64,000 nt of DNA from Gammaproteobacteria bacterium (GTDB lineage Bacteria > Pseudomonadota > Gammaproteobacteria > Xanthomonadales > SZUA-36): contig JAJFLB010000015.1 of assembly GCA_021772915.1 (NCBI GenBank), forward strand, positions 82,620 through 146,619, written 5' to 3'. Below, piece by piece: positions 43,185-53,654 of the stretch. The notes under the pieces are model-generated. The model had not been told where the DNA came from, did not search any database, and saw only the letters and a list, made by a program, of their open reading frames with translations. Positions within the stretch are counted from its first letter, which is position 1. Each line of letters opens with the position of its first letter. The position numbers and the translations under genes are program-made.

Positions 43185-44544
43185 CTGGCTGGCACAACTG
43201 GAAATCAACAGTGTGATGGTTGGCGTGCTTGCGGGTCTCGTGGTGGGCCTTATCGCGACAATTATTGCTGCGAGAATTGCCAGACGTAACGGTGCACAGG
43301 GGGAAGCTGAGCACTTCCTGCCACTCAATACCGCGCTTGAGGCCGACCTGAAAACCAGCGAAGCGGCGCTGGCGGAAACTCAGCGTTCTCTGGCGATTAC
43401 CGAAACCAGGCTGGATGAACAGAAGCAGTACCACCGGGCTGAAAAGCAGGCGCTGGAAGAAGCGGAAAAACGCCTCACAGAATCTTTTGAACGTCTCGCC
43501 GGCAAAGTCTTTGACGAGCGCTCCAAACACTTTACGGATTTGAGTGAAAGGCAGCTGTCAGGATTGTTGAAACCCCTGACCAAAGACCTGGAGACTTTTC
43601 GCACCACGGTGGACAAGAACAGTCGTGAGGATATCCGGCAGCATGCCGCACTGCAGGAAAAGCTCAGGCAAATGGAAGGTCTGAACGAACGATTGCATAA
43701 AGAGGCGCAGAGTTTGACAAAGGCCCTGACCAGGGACGTCAAGGCCCAGGGCAATTGGGGTGAACAACAACTGGAGCGGTTATTGGAGCTGGCCGGACTG
43801 GTCAAAGGGGAGCACTACCATACCCAATACAGCGTTACCGGCAAGGACGGCGCGCGGCTGCAACCCGATTTTGTACTCATGTTGCCTGAAAATCGCAGTA
43901 TTATTCTCGACTCCAAGGTATCCCTGACGGCCTGGACCCGCTACCAGTCTGCCGCAGATGATGCTGAGCGTGAGACATTCCTGACCGAGCACGTGCAATC
44001 CATTAAAAGTCAGATCACTAATCTGGGCGAAAAAAACTACCCCGGCGCTGAGAGTCTCAATGCACTGGACTTTGTGTTGTTATTTGTGCCCATAGAATCT
44101 GCCCTGATTGCCGCCTTGCAGGCAGACGCAACATTACCCGAATATGCTTTGGAACGTCATGTGGCTTTGTTATCTCCGGCCAATTTCCTCGCCACCGTAC
44201 GTACCGTGGCGTCCGTCTGGCAGGTACACAAACAGAATACCAACGCCCAGGACATCGCAAAACGCGCCGGTAGGCTCTACGACAAATTTGTCGGTTTTAC
44301 CGAGAATCTCAAGCTTGTCGGGATGCGTCTGGAGCAAGCACGCAAGTCCTATGATGATGCATACAGCCAGCTGAGCACGGGTGCCGGTAACCTGGTCGGA
44401 CAGACCGAAAAGCTGAGCAAACTCGGTGCACGTCACTCCAAGCAGCTGGATGCCGCCCTGGTGGAACAGTCAGGGAGTGACGATAGCGGGGTGGTCATTG
44501 AGGCTGACAACCAGCCGCGTCTGGTAGAGGGGAAAGAACCGTAG
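43177..44544 (+). CDS. rmuC: DNA recombination protein RmuC
   Basis: A 455-aa protein. The N-terminal membrane helix (MVGVLAGLVVGLIATIIAAR) is followed by a long coiled coil (residues about 40-180) and the RmuC nuclease-like domain: GNWGEQQLERLLELAGLVKG, DFVLMLPENRSIILDSKVSL, DAYSQLSTGAGNLV. RmuC limits inversions between short inverted repeats in E. coli. Its TAG stop lies in the GTAG of the REP hairpin at 44541, so it shares its end with a mobile repeat. It is convergent with prmC. Confidence 0.95.
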   Translation: MNNWLAQLEINSVMVGVLAGLVVGLIATIIAARIARRNGAQGEAEHFLPLNTALEADLKTSEAALAETQRSLAITETRLDEQKQYHRAEKQALEEAEKRLTESFERLAGKVFDERSKHFTDLSERQLSGLLKPLTKDLETFRTTVDKNSREDIRQHAALQEKLRQMEGLNERLHKEAQSLTKALTRDVKAQGNWGEQQLERLLELAGLVKGEHYHTQYSVTGKDGARLQPDFVLMLPENRSIILDSKVSLTAWTRYQSAADDAERETFLTEHVQSIKSQITNLGEKNYPGAESLNALDFVLLFVPIESALIAALQADATLPEYALERHVALLSPANFLATVRTVASVWQVHKQNTNAQDIAKRAGRLYDKFVGFTENLKLVGMRLEQARKSYDDAYSQLSTGAGNLVGQTEKLSKLGARHSKQLDAALVEQSGSDDSGVVIEADNQPRLVEGKEP

Positions 44545-44572
44545 GACCGACGAGTTTGCTCGTCGGTCCTAC
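44541..44572. repeat. REP hairpin between convergent rmuC and prmC
   Basis: GTAGGACCGACGAG (44541-44554), a 4-base loop, then CTCGTCGGTCCTAC (44559-44572): a perfect 14-bp stem. It gives rmuC its TAG stop and could end transcription from both sides. Confidence 0.92.
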
Positions 44573-44579
44573 TGGCTGA

Positions 44580-45416
44580 TTATTTGCACTCGGCGATAGT
44601 GACCCGCTCATGGCCTTGCAAATCACGCAAAGTCGCAATATTTTTTAAACCGGTATCAGCCATGACTTCACGCGTGGCCGGCCCTTGCTCCCAGCCGTGC
44701 TCAACCATCAGCCATCCTCCATCCAGCAACATGGTTTTCGCAAACTGGCTGATCGTGCGGATGGCGACCAACCCATCCTTACCCGGTGTCAGCGCCGCGC
44801 GTGGTTCAAAACGCAGGTCGCCCTGATCAAGGTGGGAATCATCTGCGTCCACGTAGGGAGGGTTGCTCACGACCAGGTGAAATTTGCCGGTCAATGGCTT
44901 ATCCCAGGAACCGTGATGGAAATGGACCTGCCGGAGATCATGCCGGTTGGCATTTTCACGGGCGGTCGCGATTGCCTCCTCGCTGATATCGGTGGCATGG
45001 ATTTCACAACTCTTGCGCTCCGTGGCCAGTGCCAAAGCAATTGCGCCGCTACCCGTCCCAAGATCGGCGATACGCCAGTTGGCAGTATTGGGAATCTTGT
45101 CCAAGGCAGCCTCCACGAGTAGCTCTGTTTCCGAACGGGGTATAAGAACCGCCGGGTTGACGAGCAGAGACAAAGACCAGAATTCGCACTCACCAGTCAG
45201 GTAAGCGATGGGCTGGCCGCGGGCACGCTGCTTGACCAGTTTTTTGTACTTCCCACTGTGCTTGTGCAGCAATTCCAGTTCCGGGTTTGCATACAGGAAG
45301 GAACGGGTAGACCGCAGTACGTGCGCCATCAAGAGCTCCGCTTCAAATTGAGCGGACTCAACATGACCCAGTTTACGGCAGGCGGTAGCCAACAGGTTTT
45401 TGATACTAGCCCGCAT
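44580..45416 (-). CDS. prmC: Release factor glutamine methyltransferase PrmC
   Basis: A 278-aa enzyme that methylates the GGQ glutamine of release factors 1 and 2. Residues 1-80 are the helical release-factor recognition domain. Motif I is IADLGTGSGAIALALA near residues 117-130. The NPPY active-site motif is at residues 185-188. RGQPIAYLTGECEFWSLSL is the linker typical of PrmC. Here prfA is not adjacent, so the gene is separated from its common partner. It converges with rmuC. The RND permease gene lies 36 bases beyond its start. Confidence 0.94.
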   Translation of the reverse strand: MRASIKNLLATACRKLGHVESAQFEAELLMAHVLRSTRSFLYANPELELLHKHSGKYKKLVKQRARGQPIAYLTGECEFWSLSLLVNPAVLIPRSETELLVEAALDKIPNTANWRIADLGTGSGAIALALATERKSCEIHATDISEEAIATARENANRHDLRQVHFHHGSWDKPLTGKFHLVVSNPPYVDADDSHLDQGDLRFEPRAALTPGKDGLVAIRTISQFAKTMLLDGGWLMVEHGWEQGPATREVMADTGLKNIATLRDLQGHERVTIAECK

Positions 45417-45452
45417 ATTGCACCAGTTTTCTAAGCCGACGCTTGTTCCACG

Positions 45453-48400
45453 TTAGTCCCCGAATGCGTTTGTGATCGCGTCCTTGGTTGCTTCACCACC
45501 CTCGAGCCGGCTTGGAAAAAGCCGGGCCCAGACCCGCCCCCACCACTGCTTGAAATCATCAAGAATCAGGTAGAGCGAGGGGATGAGGAACAAAGTGATT
45601 ACCGTGGCGAACAGAATTCCGAATGCCAAAGAGGCCGCCATGGGTTTGACCAGTTGTGCCTGCAAACTGGTCTCGAAAATGGCGATAGGCGCCAGACCCA
45701 GGAAGGTGGTCAGCGAGGTCAGTAAAATGGCCCGGAAACGTGCCCGTGCGGCATTCTGTGCCGCTTGCAGGAGCGGGACACCGGTGGCGCGTTCACGGTT
45801 GACGAAATCCACCAGGATCAGGCTGTCGTTCACGACCACACCGGACAGCGCGATGATACCGAAATAACTGGTCATGCTGACGGGTAGTCCCAGTACGAGG
45901 TGGCCCAGCAAGGCACCGATTGCACCAAACGGGATAACCGACATGATGATCAGTGGCTGGGCATAGGACTTGAGTGGTATGGCCATTAACGCAAAAATCA
46001 GAAATACGGCGAACAGCCCCCCACGTAACAGGTCGCGTTGAATATCGATCTGTTGCTGGCTCGATCCGCTAAGCCTGGAACGAACTCCGGGGAAATGCGC
46101 CAGAACCTGGGGCAACTCCTTGCTCATGATGTCCGCCTGGATCTTGCCTGGTTCGTATTTCTCTTTGTCGACTTCAGCGGACACACGCACCGCCCGTTCC
46201 CTGTCAAAACGGCGGATAAACACCGGGCTCTCGGTTATGTCCACCTCGGCAACCGTGTGAAAGGGTACGCGACCGCCGTCACGGGTACGGATTTTCATAT
46301 TGTTCAGGTAACCGACAGAGTCACGTTCTTCCTTTGGAAAGCGCACCATGACCTTGACTTCATCCCGGCCCCTCTGAATACGCTGGACTTCCGCACCGTA
46401 GAATCCCGCCCGCACCTGGCTGGCGAGGTCCTGCAGCGTAATACCCAGAGCTTCTGCCTCGGGCTTGACGTTCAATTTAATTTCCGGTCTGCCGCGCTCG
46501 TAAGTATTGCGGACGTCATACAGCCCCTCATAGCTCGACATTCTGCGGGCCAGTTCCTGTGAAGCGCGGCCGACCTGCTCAATGTTGGCTCCGATCAGCT
46601 GGATCGAAATTGCAGCACCACCACCGGCGCCGGTTGCACCGGAAAAGCCCAGTTGTTTAACTCCGGGAATATCACCGACATTTTCACGCCATCGACGTAA
46701 GACCTCCGGCCCGCTGATGACCGACTTGTCCTCTTTAACCAGTTCAGTAATGAGCTGTCCCCGGATCTCCCCCTGGGCAAAGGAAAGCACATGGGAAACG
46801 ACTGCACCAGATTCCATACCCTGTTCTGCGCTGACCTCCGCATCCACTTGCCACAGACCATCCTGGACCCTTCGGATGGCGTCATGAGTACGCGCCGCGG
46901 GCGTGCCTTCGTTCATCAATAGGTCGACCTGCAAGAAATCGGCGGTTATGTCGGGGAAAAACACGGAGCGCAGAATACCCCCCGCCAACAGCCCAATGGA
47001 CAGAATCAGCATGGAGATGAATACCGACAGTGTCAGGTAACGGCGTTGGAGGCACTTGGCCAGAAAGGGTCTGTAGAAGTTGTCGGCAAAGGTATGCAGT
47101 CCTTCGCTAAAGAATCGTTGGAAGCGAATAAACGCGTTGTGTGTATCTTCGCTGTAATGCCTGACCTTCATGTGCGCAAGATGGGCAGGCAAGATTAACT
47201 TGGATTCAACAATCGAGAAGACCAGGCACAAGGTCACCACCCAGCCGATTGAAGAAAAAAACTGCCCCATGACACCGCTGATCATCAGGATCGGTATAAA
47301 GGCAGCTATGGTCGTTAGCACACCAAATGTGGCCGGCATCGCGACCTTGAATACACCTTCTATGATGGTATCGGCCGAATGACCTTTTGCACGCATGTTG
47401 GTATAGGCACTTTCCCCGATGACGATGGCATCGTCCACCACAATACCCAGCACCAGTATGAAACCGAACAAACTGATCAGGTTGACCGTGACACCGAGGG
47501 TCGGCATCAGGAAAAAGGTTCCCAGGAAGGCCACCGGCAGACCCACCATGACCCAGAAGGCCAGCTTGAGCCGCAGGAACAGAGCCAGCGACAGAAAAAC
47601 CAATGCTGCACCCAGGACCAAATTCTTCACCATCATGTCAAGACGGCCCTTGAGGTAGTAGGTGATGTCAGCCCAGGCGGCAACACCAACACCCTCGGGT
47701 ATGGATGCATGTTTTTTCTCGACATAGTCACGTACGGATTGCGAAATTTCCAATTCGTTTTGGCTGCCGACCGATAACACCTGAATGGTGAACGCCGGTT
47801 TGCCGTTGAACTCTGAAAAACGACCGGTCTCTGCAAAATCATCCTTGATATTGGCAATATCCTTGAGCAGCAGTCGTGAGCCATCCGGGTTGGTGCGAAC
47901 CAAAATGGTTTCAAAATCCAGCCCCGTATAGGCTTGCCCCTTGGTACGCAGCAGAATGTCGCCGGAATCCGCCCGGATAGAACCGGCCGGCAAGTCCAGT
48001 GACCCACGCCGGATGGCCTGCGCGACCTCACTGAGGGTCAAACCGTATTGCTCCAGGGTAAACTCGCTGACCTCAATACTTATTTCATAGGGTCTTGAAC
48101 CGAGCAATTCCGCACGTGTGATACCGGGTAGATTTACGATTTCGTTTCTGACCTGCTTGACGTATTCCTTGAGTGTGCGTTCGTTCACATCGCCATAAAC
48201 CGAGACCATGGTGACCTGTTGCTGGAAACGTGTTCTGGAGACCGTGGGTTTTTCGGTGTTGTCAGGAAATGTTGAGATGGCGTCGACACGATTTTTTATC
48301 TCGTTCATGACCTCAGGTACGTCATAGCCGGCACTGACCTCTATACGTACCGATCCATTGCCCCTGCGCCCCGTGGACTCGATCTCCTGGATACCCTCTA

Positions 48401-48644
48401 TGTCCTGGATAGCCTCTTCAATCTTGACCAGGATGCCTTCTTCCACGTCTTCCGGACTGGCGCCAAGAAATGGCACCACGACGTCTATGAAGTTGGTTTC
48501 GATCTGTGGCTGGCCCTCTTTCTTGATGGTGACGGCCGAGAAAAGCCCGCCGGCCAACAGGATAATCATTAACAGGTTTGCAGCTACCGAGTTCCTGGCA
48601 AACCAGTTGATGATGGCGTAATACGGCCCGCTGGTGTTGCTCAT
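45453..48644 (-). CDS. RND-family efflux permease
   Basis: A 1063-aa inner-membrane transporter of the HAE1/CzcA-type resistance-nodulation-division family. It starts with a cytoplasmic tail and membrane helix (SVAANLLMIILLAGGLFSAV). Two large periplasmic loops and twelve membrane helices are visible. The proton-relay residues are in LGIVVDDAIVIGESAYTNM. The fourth-helix region VIPFGAIGALLGHLVLGLPV and the tenth-helix FGIIALSGVVVNDSLILVD are present. The N-terminal YYAIINWFARNSVAANLL and charged end place it with the Mdt/AcrB-like multidrug group. It overlaps the fusion protein gene by 4 bases. No outer-membrane channel gene is in the window. Confidence 0.95.
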   Translation of the reverse strand: MSNTSGPYYAIINWFARNSVAANLLMIILLAGGLFSAVTIKKEGQPQIETNFIDVVVPFLGASPEDVEEGILVKIEEAIQDIEGIQEIESTGRRGNGSVRIEVSAGYDVPEVMNEIKNRVDAISTFPDNTEKPTVSRTRFQQQVTMVSVYGDVNERTLKEYVKQVRNEIVNLPGITRAELLGSRPYEISIEVSEFTLEQYGLTLSEVAQAIRRGSLDLPAGSIRADSGDILLRTKGQAYTGLDFETILVRTNPDGSRLLLKDIANIKDDFAETGRFSEFNGKPAFTIQVLSVGSQNELEISQSVRDYVEKKHASIPEGVGVAAWADITYYLKGRLDMMVKNLVLGAALVFLSLALFLRLKLAFWVMVGLPVAFLGTFFLMPTLGVTVNLISLFGFILVLGIVVDDAIVIGESAYTNMRAKGHSADTIIEGVFKVAMPATFGVLTTIAAFIPILMISGVMGQFFSSIGWVVTLCLVFSIVESKLILPAHLAHMKVRHYSEDTHNAFIRFQRFFSEGLHTFADNFYRPFLAKCLQRRYLTLSVFISMLILSIGLLAGGILRSVFFPDITADFLQVDLLMNEGTPAARTHDAIRRVQDGLWQVDAEVSAEQGMESGAVVSHVLSFAQGEIRGQLITELVKEDKSVISGPEVLRRWRENVGDIPGVKQLGFSGATGAGGGAAISIQLIGANIEQVGRASQELARRMSSYEGLYDVRNTYERGRPEIKLNVKPEAEALGITLQDLASQVRAGFYGAEVQRIQRGRDEVKVMVRFPKEERDSVGYLNNMKIRTRDGGRVPFHTVAEVDITESPVFIRRFDRERAVRVSAEVDKEKYEPGKIQADIMSKELPQVLAHFPGVRSRLSGSSQQQIDIQRDLLRGGLFAVFLIFALMAIPLKSYAQPLIIMSVIPFGAIGALLGHLVLGLPVSMTSYFGIIALSGVVVNDSLILVDFVNRERATGVPLLQAAQNAARARFRAILLTSLTTFLGLAPIAIFETSLQAQLVKPMAASLAFGILFATVITLFLIPSLYLILDDFKQWWGRVWARLFPSRLEGGEATKDAITNAFGD

Positions 48645-49888
48645 TGTTCGTCACCTCCGGTGAGTGCCGGCGTACCGGGATCATCTTTTGACCCGGCTGC
48701 TGTCGCGTTGCCGCTGACGGCCAGTTTGGTGCCGGGCACAGGGGCGTCCAGGGTGGTAACGACCACCTGGTCGCCCTGATTGACACCGCCACTGAGGTAT
48801 ACTTTTTTGGGTTCAGCACGTATCACCGTTACCGGGACTATTGCGAGCTTGCTGTCAGCGTCGATCAGCATGACCGTGTTGTCGGATTGCAAAACATGGC
48901 GGGGTAGCATGACGACATTTTCGGCACGGATGCCCTGGATACCTGCATTAACGAAGGTGCCGATCTTGAGTACCTGTTGATGGCTTTTGCCCAGTACCCC
49001 ATAGGGATCAATGACCTGTGCAACGGCGTAGGTAACCCGGCTGACTTCATCAACCACACCCTCGGTGCGGATGATACGCGCCTGCCACTGATCAGAAACA
49101 CCGGCCCTGTCCGTACTGAGTGTCACCGAAGGGTAGGATTTGACCTGATTCTTGACTTCGGTTTCAGATGGTAGCTCCAGGTAGTTCAGGTCGCTGTTGG
49201 TCAACGGTAAGCGTATTTCTGCACTATCAATTGCAAATGTCACACCCAGAGGAGTGCCGGGTGTCACGTATTGGCCGATGTCCACGTCCTTTTGCCTGAC
49301 GAGACCGTCGTAGGGAACGGTGATCCGCGTGCGCTCAAGGTCACGACGCGCCTTTTGCAGATCTGCCTCGGCTGCACTGACGTTGGCTTTGGCATCCGCC
49401 ATTTGTGGCTTGCGCTGAACCAGATCAGAGGGCTGACCCGCTCTGCCCAGATTTTGCCAGTCTTTCAGTGCCTGCTCCGAGCGTGCGCTTTCCTCGGAAA
49501 GTTTGGCCTGTCGTGAAGCCAGGCCGGCCTCGGCGCGCTTCAGTGCCGCCTCGTAATCACTGGGGTCGATTTGCAGCAGGACCTCACCCTGGCGAAAAAA
49601 GCCTCCGGCAACAAAAGCTGCTGAAACCGAAACGACTTTTCCGGAAACTTCTGACACCAGCGTGGTTTGCGTGCGTGGTTTGACCGTGCCCTGTGAGCTG
49701 ACCAGGAAATTCAGCGAAACCACCTCGGCCTCAATGGTGTCGACCAAAATCGCCTTCTCGGTCTCCGGTTTGCGTTCCGACCGTTGGGAGCCTTGATAAG
49801 CTACCAGCGCTACAACCACCATGATTGAGCCCAGAACCAAAATAAGCGGAAGCACTTTTTTAAGAAACTTTTTCATTCCGAATTTCAC
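48641..49888 (-). CDS. RND efflux periplasmic adaptor
   Basis: A 415-aa membrane fusion protein. The N-terminal membrane anchor is VLPLILVLGSIMVVVALVAY. The first lipoyl half is FRQGEVLLQIDPSDYEAALK; a coiled coil runs about residues 115-185 (LASRQAKLSEESARSEQAL); the second half is RITVPYDGLVRQKDVDIGQY. The beta-barrel and proximal domain follow. It overlaps the permease, so the two are translated together. The 271-bp gap to map holds REP elements. Confidence 0.94.
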   Translation of the reverse strand: MKFGMKKFLKKVLPLILVLGSIMVVVALVAYQGSQRSERKPETEKAILVDTIEAEVVSLNFLVSSQGTVKPRTQTTLVSEVSGKVVSVSAAFVAGGFFRQGEVLLQIDPSDYEAALKRAEAGLASRQAKLSEESARSEQALKDWQNLGRAGQPSDLVQRKPQMADAKANVSAAEADLQKARRDLERTRITVPYDGLVRQKDVDIGQYVTPGTPLGVTFAIDSAEIRLPLTNSDLNYLELPSETEVKNQVKSYPSVTLSTDRAGVSDQWQARIIRTEGVVDEVSRVTYAVAQVIDPYGVLGKSHQQVLKIGTFVNAGIQGIRAENVVMLPRHVLQSDNTVMLIDADSKLAIVPVTVIRAEPKKVYLSGGVNQGDQVVVTTLDAPVPGTKLAVSGNATAAGSKDDPGTPALTGGDEQ

Positions 49889-50011
49889 CCTCTATACGGA
49901 AGACACCAGATTATCGCCTGTGGTTGTGAATTAAACATGGGGCATAAGTTGGGGATGTTGTGCAAAACTCACGCATGCGCTCATTCAATAGGTACAATAT
50001 GCTGCACTTGC

Positions 50012-50080
50012 AGAACCGATGAGTTTACTCATCGGGAACCAACGGGCCATGTTCGCGACGACTTGCTTCGTCGCCCCTAC
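50012..50080 (+). repeat. REPIN before map
   Basis: GAACCGATGAGTTTACTCAT (degenerate GTAGGA end) with GATGAG/CTCATC hairpin, then GTTCGCGACGACTTGCTTCG and a CCCCTAC end. The outer GTAG is replaced by GAAC, so this copy is decayed. Confidence 0.75.
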
Positions 50081-50095
50081 AAGGAACCAAATACA

Positions 50096-50124
50096 TTCCC
50101 GACGAGCAGACTCGTCGGTCCTAC
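50096..50124 (-). repeat. Single REP element, inverted
   Basis: TTCCCGACGAGCAGACTCGT then CGGTCCTAC: the reverse of the single REP at 25178. It lies 35 bases before the map start codon. Confidence 0.82.
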
Positions 50125-50159
50125 GCAGTCATGCAACATCAAGGTCAGGACAGCCAACA

Positions 50160-50927
50160 ATGGGAATAGTGCTAAAAACACCCGAAGAAGTAGAAGCAAT
50201 GCGGGTTGCAGGCCAGTTGGCGGGTGAAGTTCTGAAGATGATCCGTGAGCACATTCGTCCCGGTGTCTCCACGGGCGAGCTGGATCGTATTTGTCACGCG
50301 TATATTACCGAAGAGCAGCAGGCCATACCGGCACCATTAGACTATCGCGGTTTCCCGAAATCAATTTGCACTTCGGTCAACCACGTCGTTTGCCACGGGA
50401 TTCCCGGTGAAAGGAAACTGAAAAATGGTGACATTCTCAATATTGATATCACGGTGATCAAGAATGGCTGGCATGGTGATACCAGCAAGATGTTTGTGGT
50501 TGGCGAGCCTTCTGTACGCGCCGGTCGAATTTGCGATGTGGCACACCAGGCCATGGTCACCGGCATCGAAATGGTCAAACCAGGTTTACGTCTTGGCGAT
50601 GTGGGTCATGCGATACAGCGATATGCCGAAGGCCAGGGGTGCTCTGTGGTTCGGGAGTATTGTGGCCATGGAATTGGCAGGGTCTTCCATGAAGACCCGC
50701 AGGTACTGCACTATGGCCGCCCCGGTGTGGGCGAAGTACTTACGCCGGGCATGGTATTTACCATTGAACCCATGATCAACGTCGGCAAAAGGGAAACCCG
50801 TCTGCTGGGCGACGGCTGGACTGTAATAACCAAAGACCGCAGTTTGTCCGCACAGTGGGAGCACACTTTGGCCGTCACTGAAAACGGTTATGACGTTTTG
50901 ACCCTGTTGCCAGGCGACGGGCTCTGA
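50160..50927 (+). CDS. map: Type I methionine aminopeptidase
   Basis: Removes the N-terminal methionine of new proteins. The 255-aa protein starts MGIVLKTPEEVEAMRVAGQ. The metal ligands are in ILNIDITVIKNGWHGDTSKM (two aspartates), VVREYCGHGIGRVFHEDPQV (histidine), FTIEPMINVG (glutamate) and SAQWEHTLAVT (glutamate). I chose the ATG at 50160; the frame also runs through the REP sequence upstream, which is not part of the gene. glnD follows 27 bases downstream, the classic gammaproteobacterial order. In E. coli rpsB lies on the other side of map, but here REPs and the RND operon occupy it. Confidence 0.97.
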   Translation: MGIVLKTPEEVEAMRVAGQLAGEVLKMIREHIRPGVSTGELDRICHAYITEEQQAIPAPLDYRGFPKSICTSVNHVVCHGIPGERKLKNGDILNIDITVIKNGWHGDTSKMFVVGEPSVRAGRICDVAHQAMVTGIEMVKPGLRLGDVGHAIQRYAEGQGCSVVREYCGHGIGRVFHEDPQVLHYGRPGVGEVLTPGMVFTIEPMINVGKRETRLLGDGWTVITKDRSLSAQWEHTLAVTENGYDVLTLLPGDGL

Positions 50928-50954
50928 GTTCGCGGATCACTTGGCAGAACAAAA

Positions 50955-53654
50955 ATGAAAATCAGGCTGCGGGGTCGACTGTCCAAACCGGATGCAGCCG
51001 AAGGGTGCCTGGAGACGGCCGAACTAAAGCGTCTGACCGTTGACCAGAGCCACCCACAACTCATTCAGACTCTGAAGCACTCCCTGGCTAAAGCAGACGC
51101 GTGTTTGGCAGAAAAATTCCATCGTAATGAAGACGTAAATCAATTGGTCAAAGCCCGTGCCTGGGTGGTTGACCAGTTAGTCCTGTCCGCCTGGGATAAC
51201 CTGATACCCGCTTCCGCAGAGGTTGCGCTGGTTGCCGTGGGTGGTTTCGGTCGTGGTGATCTGCATCCCCACTCTGATGTTGATTTGCTTATATTACTGA
51301 CTGAGCCCTCTCCGGATGAAATCCTGCGGGGCGCAATTGAAATTTTTGTAAGTCTCCTCTGGGACGCCGGATTCTACCTTGGGCACAGTGTGCGGACCGT
51401 GGACGCTTGCGTTTCAGAAGCAAAAAAGGACATAGCGACCGCCACCAGTTTGATGGAAAGCCGCTTGCTCAGTGGCCAGGCAAAGATGCAGACGGACATG
51501 CTGGACGCGACCGCTACCGATCAAGTCTGGTCAGCGGCGGAGTACTTTGATGCCAAATTTGCCGAGCAGGTCAAACGGCATGAGCAGTACCACGATACGG
51601 CGTACAACCTCGAGCCCAATATCAAGGAAGGGCCAGGTGGTCTGCGTGATATCCAAATGATTGGCTGGGTGGCGAAAAGGCATTTTGGTACCCAATCCCT
51701 GCATAACCTGGTAACCCACGGCTTTCTGACCGAATCTGAGCTCCGGGACCTGATCGATGGCCGAACCTTCCTGTGGGAAATACGCTTTGCGTTGCACCTG
51801 TTTGCCGGGCGTGGTGAAGACCGTCTGCTGTTCGAATTTCAGCGACAAATTGCCAAGCATTTTTCCAGTGGTGATGAGTCACAGCAACCCAACGCAGTGG
51901 TTGAGAAATTCATGCAACGTTACTACCGCACCGTCATGCAACTCGAACGGCTCAATGAAAGCCTGCTGCAGTTGTTCAGCGAGGAACTGTTGCCCAGCAA
52001 AGTCAACCCCTCTGAAGATCTGGGTTCGGACTTTAGTATGACCCACGGTTTTCTTGACGTTGCCTTTGTCGAGCTATTCCAGAGCCGACCGGTTGCCTTG
52101 TTAGAGTTGTTTGTGTTGCTCGCAAAGCACGAACAGCTGGCGGGGGTGCGGGCATCAACCATCCGGCTGATCCGCGACCACCTGTATCTGGTCGATGATG
52201 ACTTCAGGAGCGATCCGCAGGCCTACCAGCACTTCTACGACCTGTTATGCCAACCAAGTGGTGTTTACACTCAATTGCAACGCATGAATCGCTACGGGGT
52301 CCTGGCTGCCTTTATCCCGGAATTTGGCAACATAACCGGGCGTATGCAATTTGACCTGTTTCACGTCTATACCGTCGATCAGCACATATTGTTCATGGTC
52401 AGAAATCTACGCCGGTTCGCCTATGGAAAATACCGTACCGAGTTTGCCCACGCCGCAGATATTTTCAAACAGATCGATCATCCTGAAATCCTGTACCTGG
52501 CCGCATTGTTCCACGACATTGCCAAAGGCAGGGATGGTGATCATTCCAGTCTTGGAGCACAGGATGCCCTGGCGTTTTGTCGTCGATTGCCAATGAGCGA
52601 CGATCACAGCCAGCGGGTAGCCTGGTTGGTCGAACAACACCTGGCAATGTCGCAGACTGCACAACGGCGCGATATTTCCGACCCGGAAACCATCCACGGG
52701 TTTTGTCAACTGGTGGGTAATCAGACCCGGCTGGACTACCTTTACCTGGTGACCATTGCCGATATCGCCGCCACCAGCTCGAAATTATGGAACAACTGGA
52801 AGGATAGTTTGCTGTGGGAACTATATACGGCGACATCCGCCGCCCTGTCAGAGGGCAGCTCAAGCGTCTTTGACCGGAACCGGAAAATCAGCGAATCCAG
52901 GGATACAGTGCGTGCAACCATGCTGCGCCAAGGTGTGGATGTTGAAGCCCTTGAATCACTTCTTGAAGGCCTACCCCAAAATACATTTCTGCGTTTTTCA
53001 AGCGAACAAATGGATTGGGCAGCGTTTGAGGTACTGTCGGCGCCGGTTGACGAACCGGTGCTGGTGGCAATCCGGAAGGTAGAAGACCAGAATGTCAGTG
53101 AATTACTGGTGCACACGCCGGATTATGATGGCTTGTTCGCCGCCGTGACGGCTGTCATTGACGAAATCGGACTTGATGTCCTGTCTGCACGGGTCATGAC
53201 GACTATTTCGGGGAAGAGTTTTGACCTGTTCCAGCTAATGGACCAACACGCACAGGCACTCAATGGCATTGATTGTGAGCGGTTGCAGGCTCGATTGCTT
53301 GATGTGCTTTCGAACAAACGTGTTCCTGCACCCGTGGTTCGAAAATTGCCGCGGCGTTTGAGACCGTTCAAAAGTGTTGTCAAGATAGGATTTTCGGCGG
53401 CACTTGGCGGTGAAATGACACTGATGGATTTGCACTGTGATGATCGTCCTGGACTGTTATCACAAATTTCCGGCGCAATGGTGACTTGTGGTATTCGCAT
53501 CCACGACGCAAGAATTGCGACCATGGGAGATCGCGTAGAGGATGCATTTATCATCAGTGATCAGCACAATGCGCCTTTGAGTCGTAAAATGCGTGGTGAG
53601 TTACTGGCCACACTTACGGAAACATTGGTTAACAGGAAGAGCGGGGAAAAATGA
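50955..53654 (+). CDS. glnD: Bifunctional PII uridylyltransferase/uridylyl-removing enzyme
   Basis: Senses glutamine and adds UMP to, or removes it from, PII proteins to set nitrogen assimilation. The 899-aa protein has the nucleotidyltransferase motif [20 protein letters not shown] near residue 95, a helical GlnD middle, an HD domain with [20 protein letters not shown] near residue 517 (the removing activity) and two C-terminal ACT domains ([19 protein letters not shown] is the linker, [20 protein letters not shown] the last one). Length matches the family. Its stop overlaps the dapD start (ATGA). Confidence 0.97.
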   Translation: MKIRLRGRLSKPDAAEGCLETAELKRLTVDQSHPQLIQTLKHSLAKADACLAEKFHRNEDVNQLVKARAWVVDQLVLSAWDNLIPASAEVALVAVGGFGRGDLHPHSDVDLLILLTEPSPDEILRGAIEIFVSLLWDAGFYLGHSVRTVDACVSEAKKDIATATSLMESRLLSGQAKMQTDMLDATATDQVWSAAEYFDAKFAEQVKRHEQYHDTAYNLEPNIKEGPGGLRDIQMIGWVAKRHFGTQSLHNLVTHGFLTESELRDLIDGRTFLWEIRFALHLFAGRGEDRLLFEFQRQIAKHFSSGDESQQPNAVVEKFMQRYYRTVMQLERLNESLLQLFSEELLPSKVNPSEDLGSDFSMTHGFLDVAFVELFQSRPVALLELFVLLAKHEQLAGVRASTIRLIRDHLYLVDDDFRSDPQAYQHFYDLLCQPSGVYTQLQRMNRYGVLAAFIPEFGNITGRMQFDLFHVYTVDQHILFMVRNLRRFAYGKYRTEFAHAADIFKQIDHPEILYLAALFHDIAKGRDGDHSSLGAQDALAFCRRLPMSDDHSQRVAWLVEQHLAMSQTAQRRDISDPETIHGFCQLVGNQTRLDYLYLVTIADIAATSSKLWNNWKDSLLWELYTATSAALSEGSSSVFDRNRKISESRDTVRATMLRQGVDVEALESLLEGLPQNTFLRFSSEQMDWAAFEVLSAPVDEPVLVAIRKVEDQNVSELLVHTPDYDGLFAAVTAVIDEIGLDVLSARVMTTISGKSFDLFQLMDQHAQALNGIDCERLQARLLDVLSNKRVPAPVVRKLPRRLRPFKSVVKIGFSAALGGEMTLMDLHCDDRPGLLSQISGAMVTCGIRIHDARIATMGDRVEDAFIISDQHNAPLSRKMRGELLATLTETLVNRKSGEK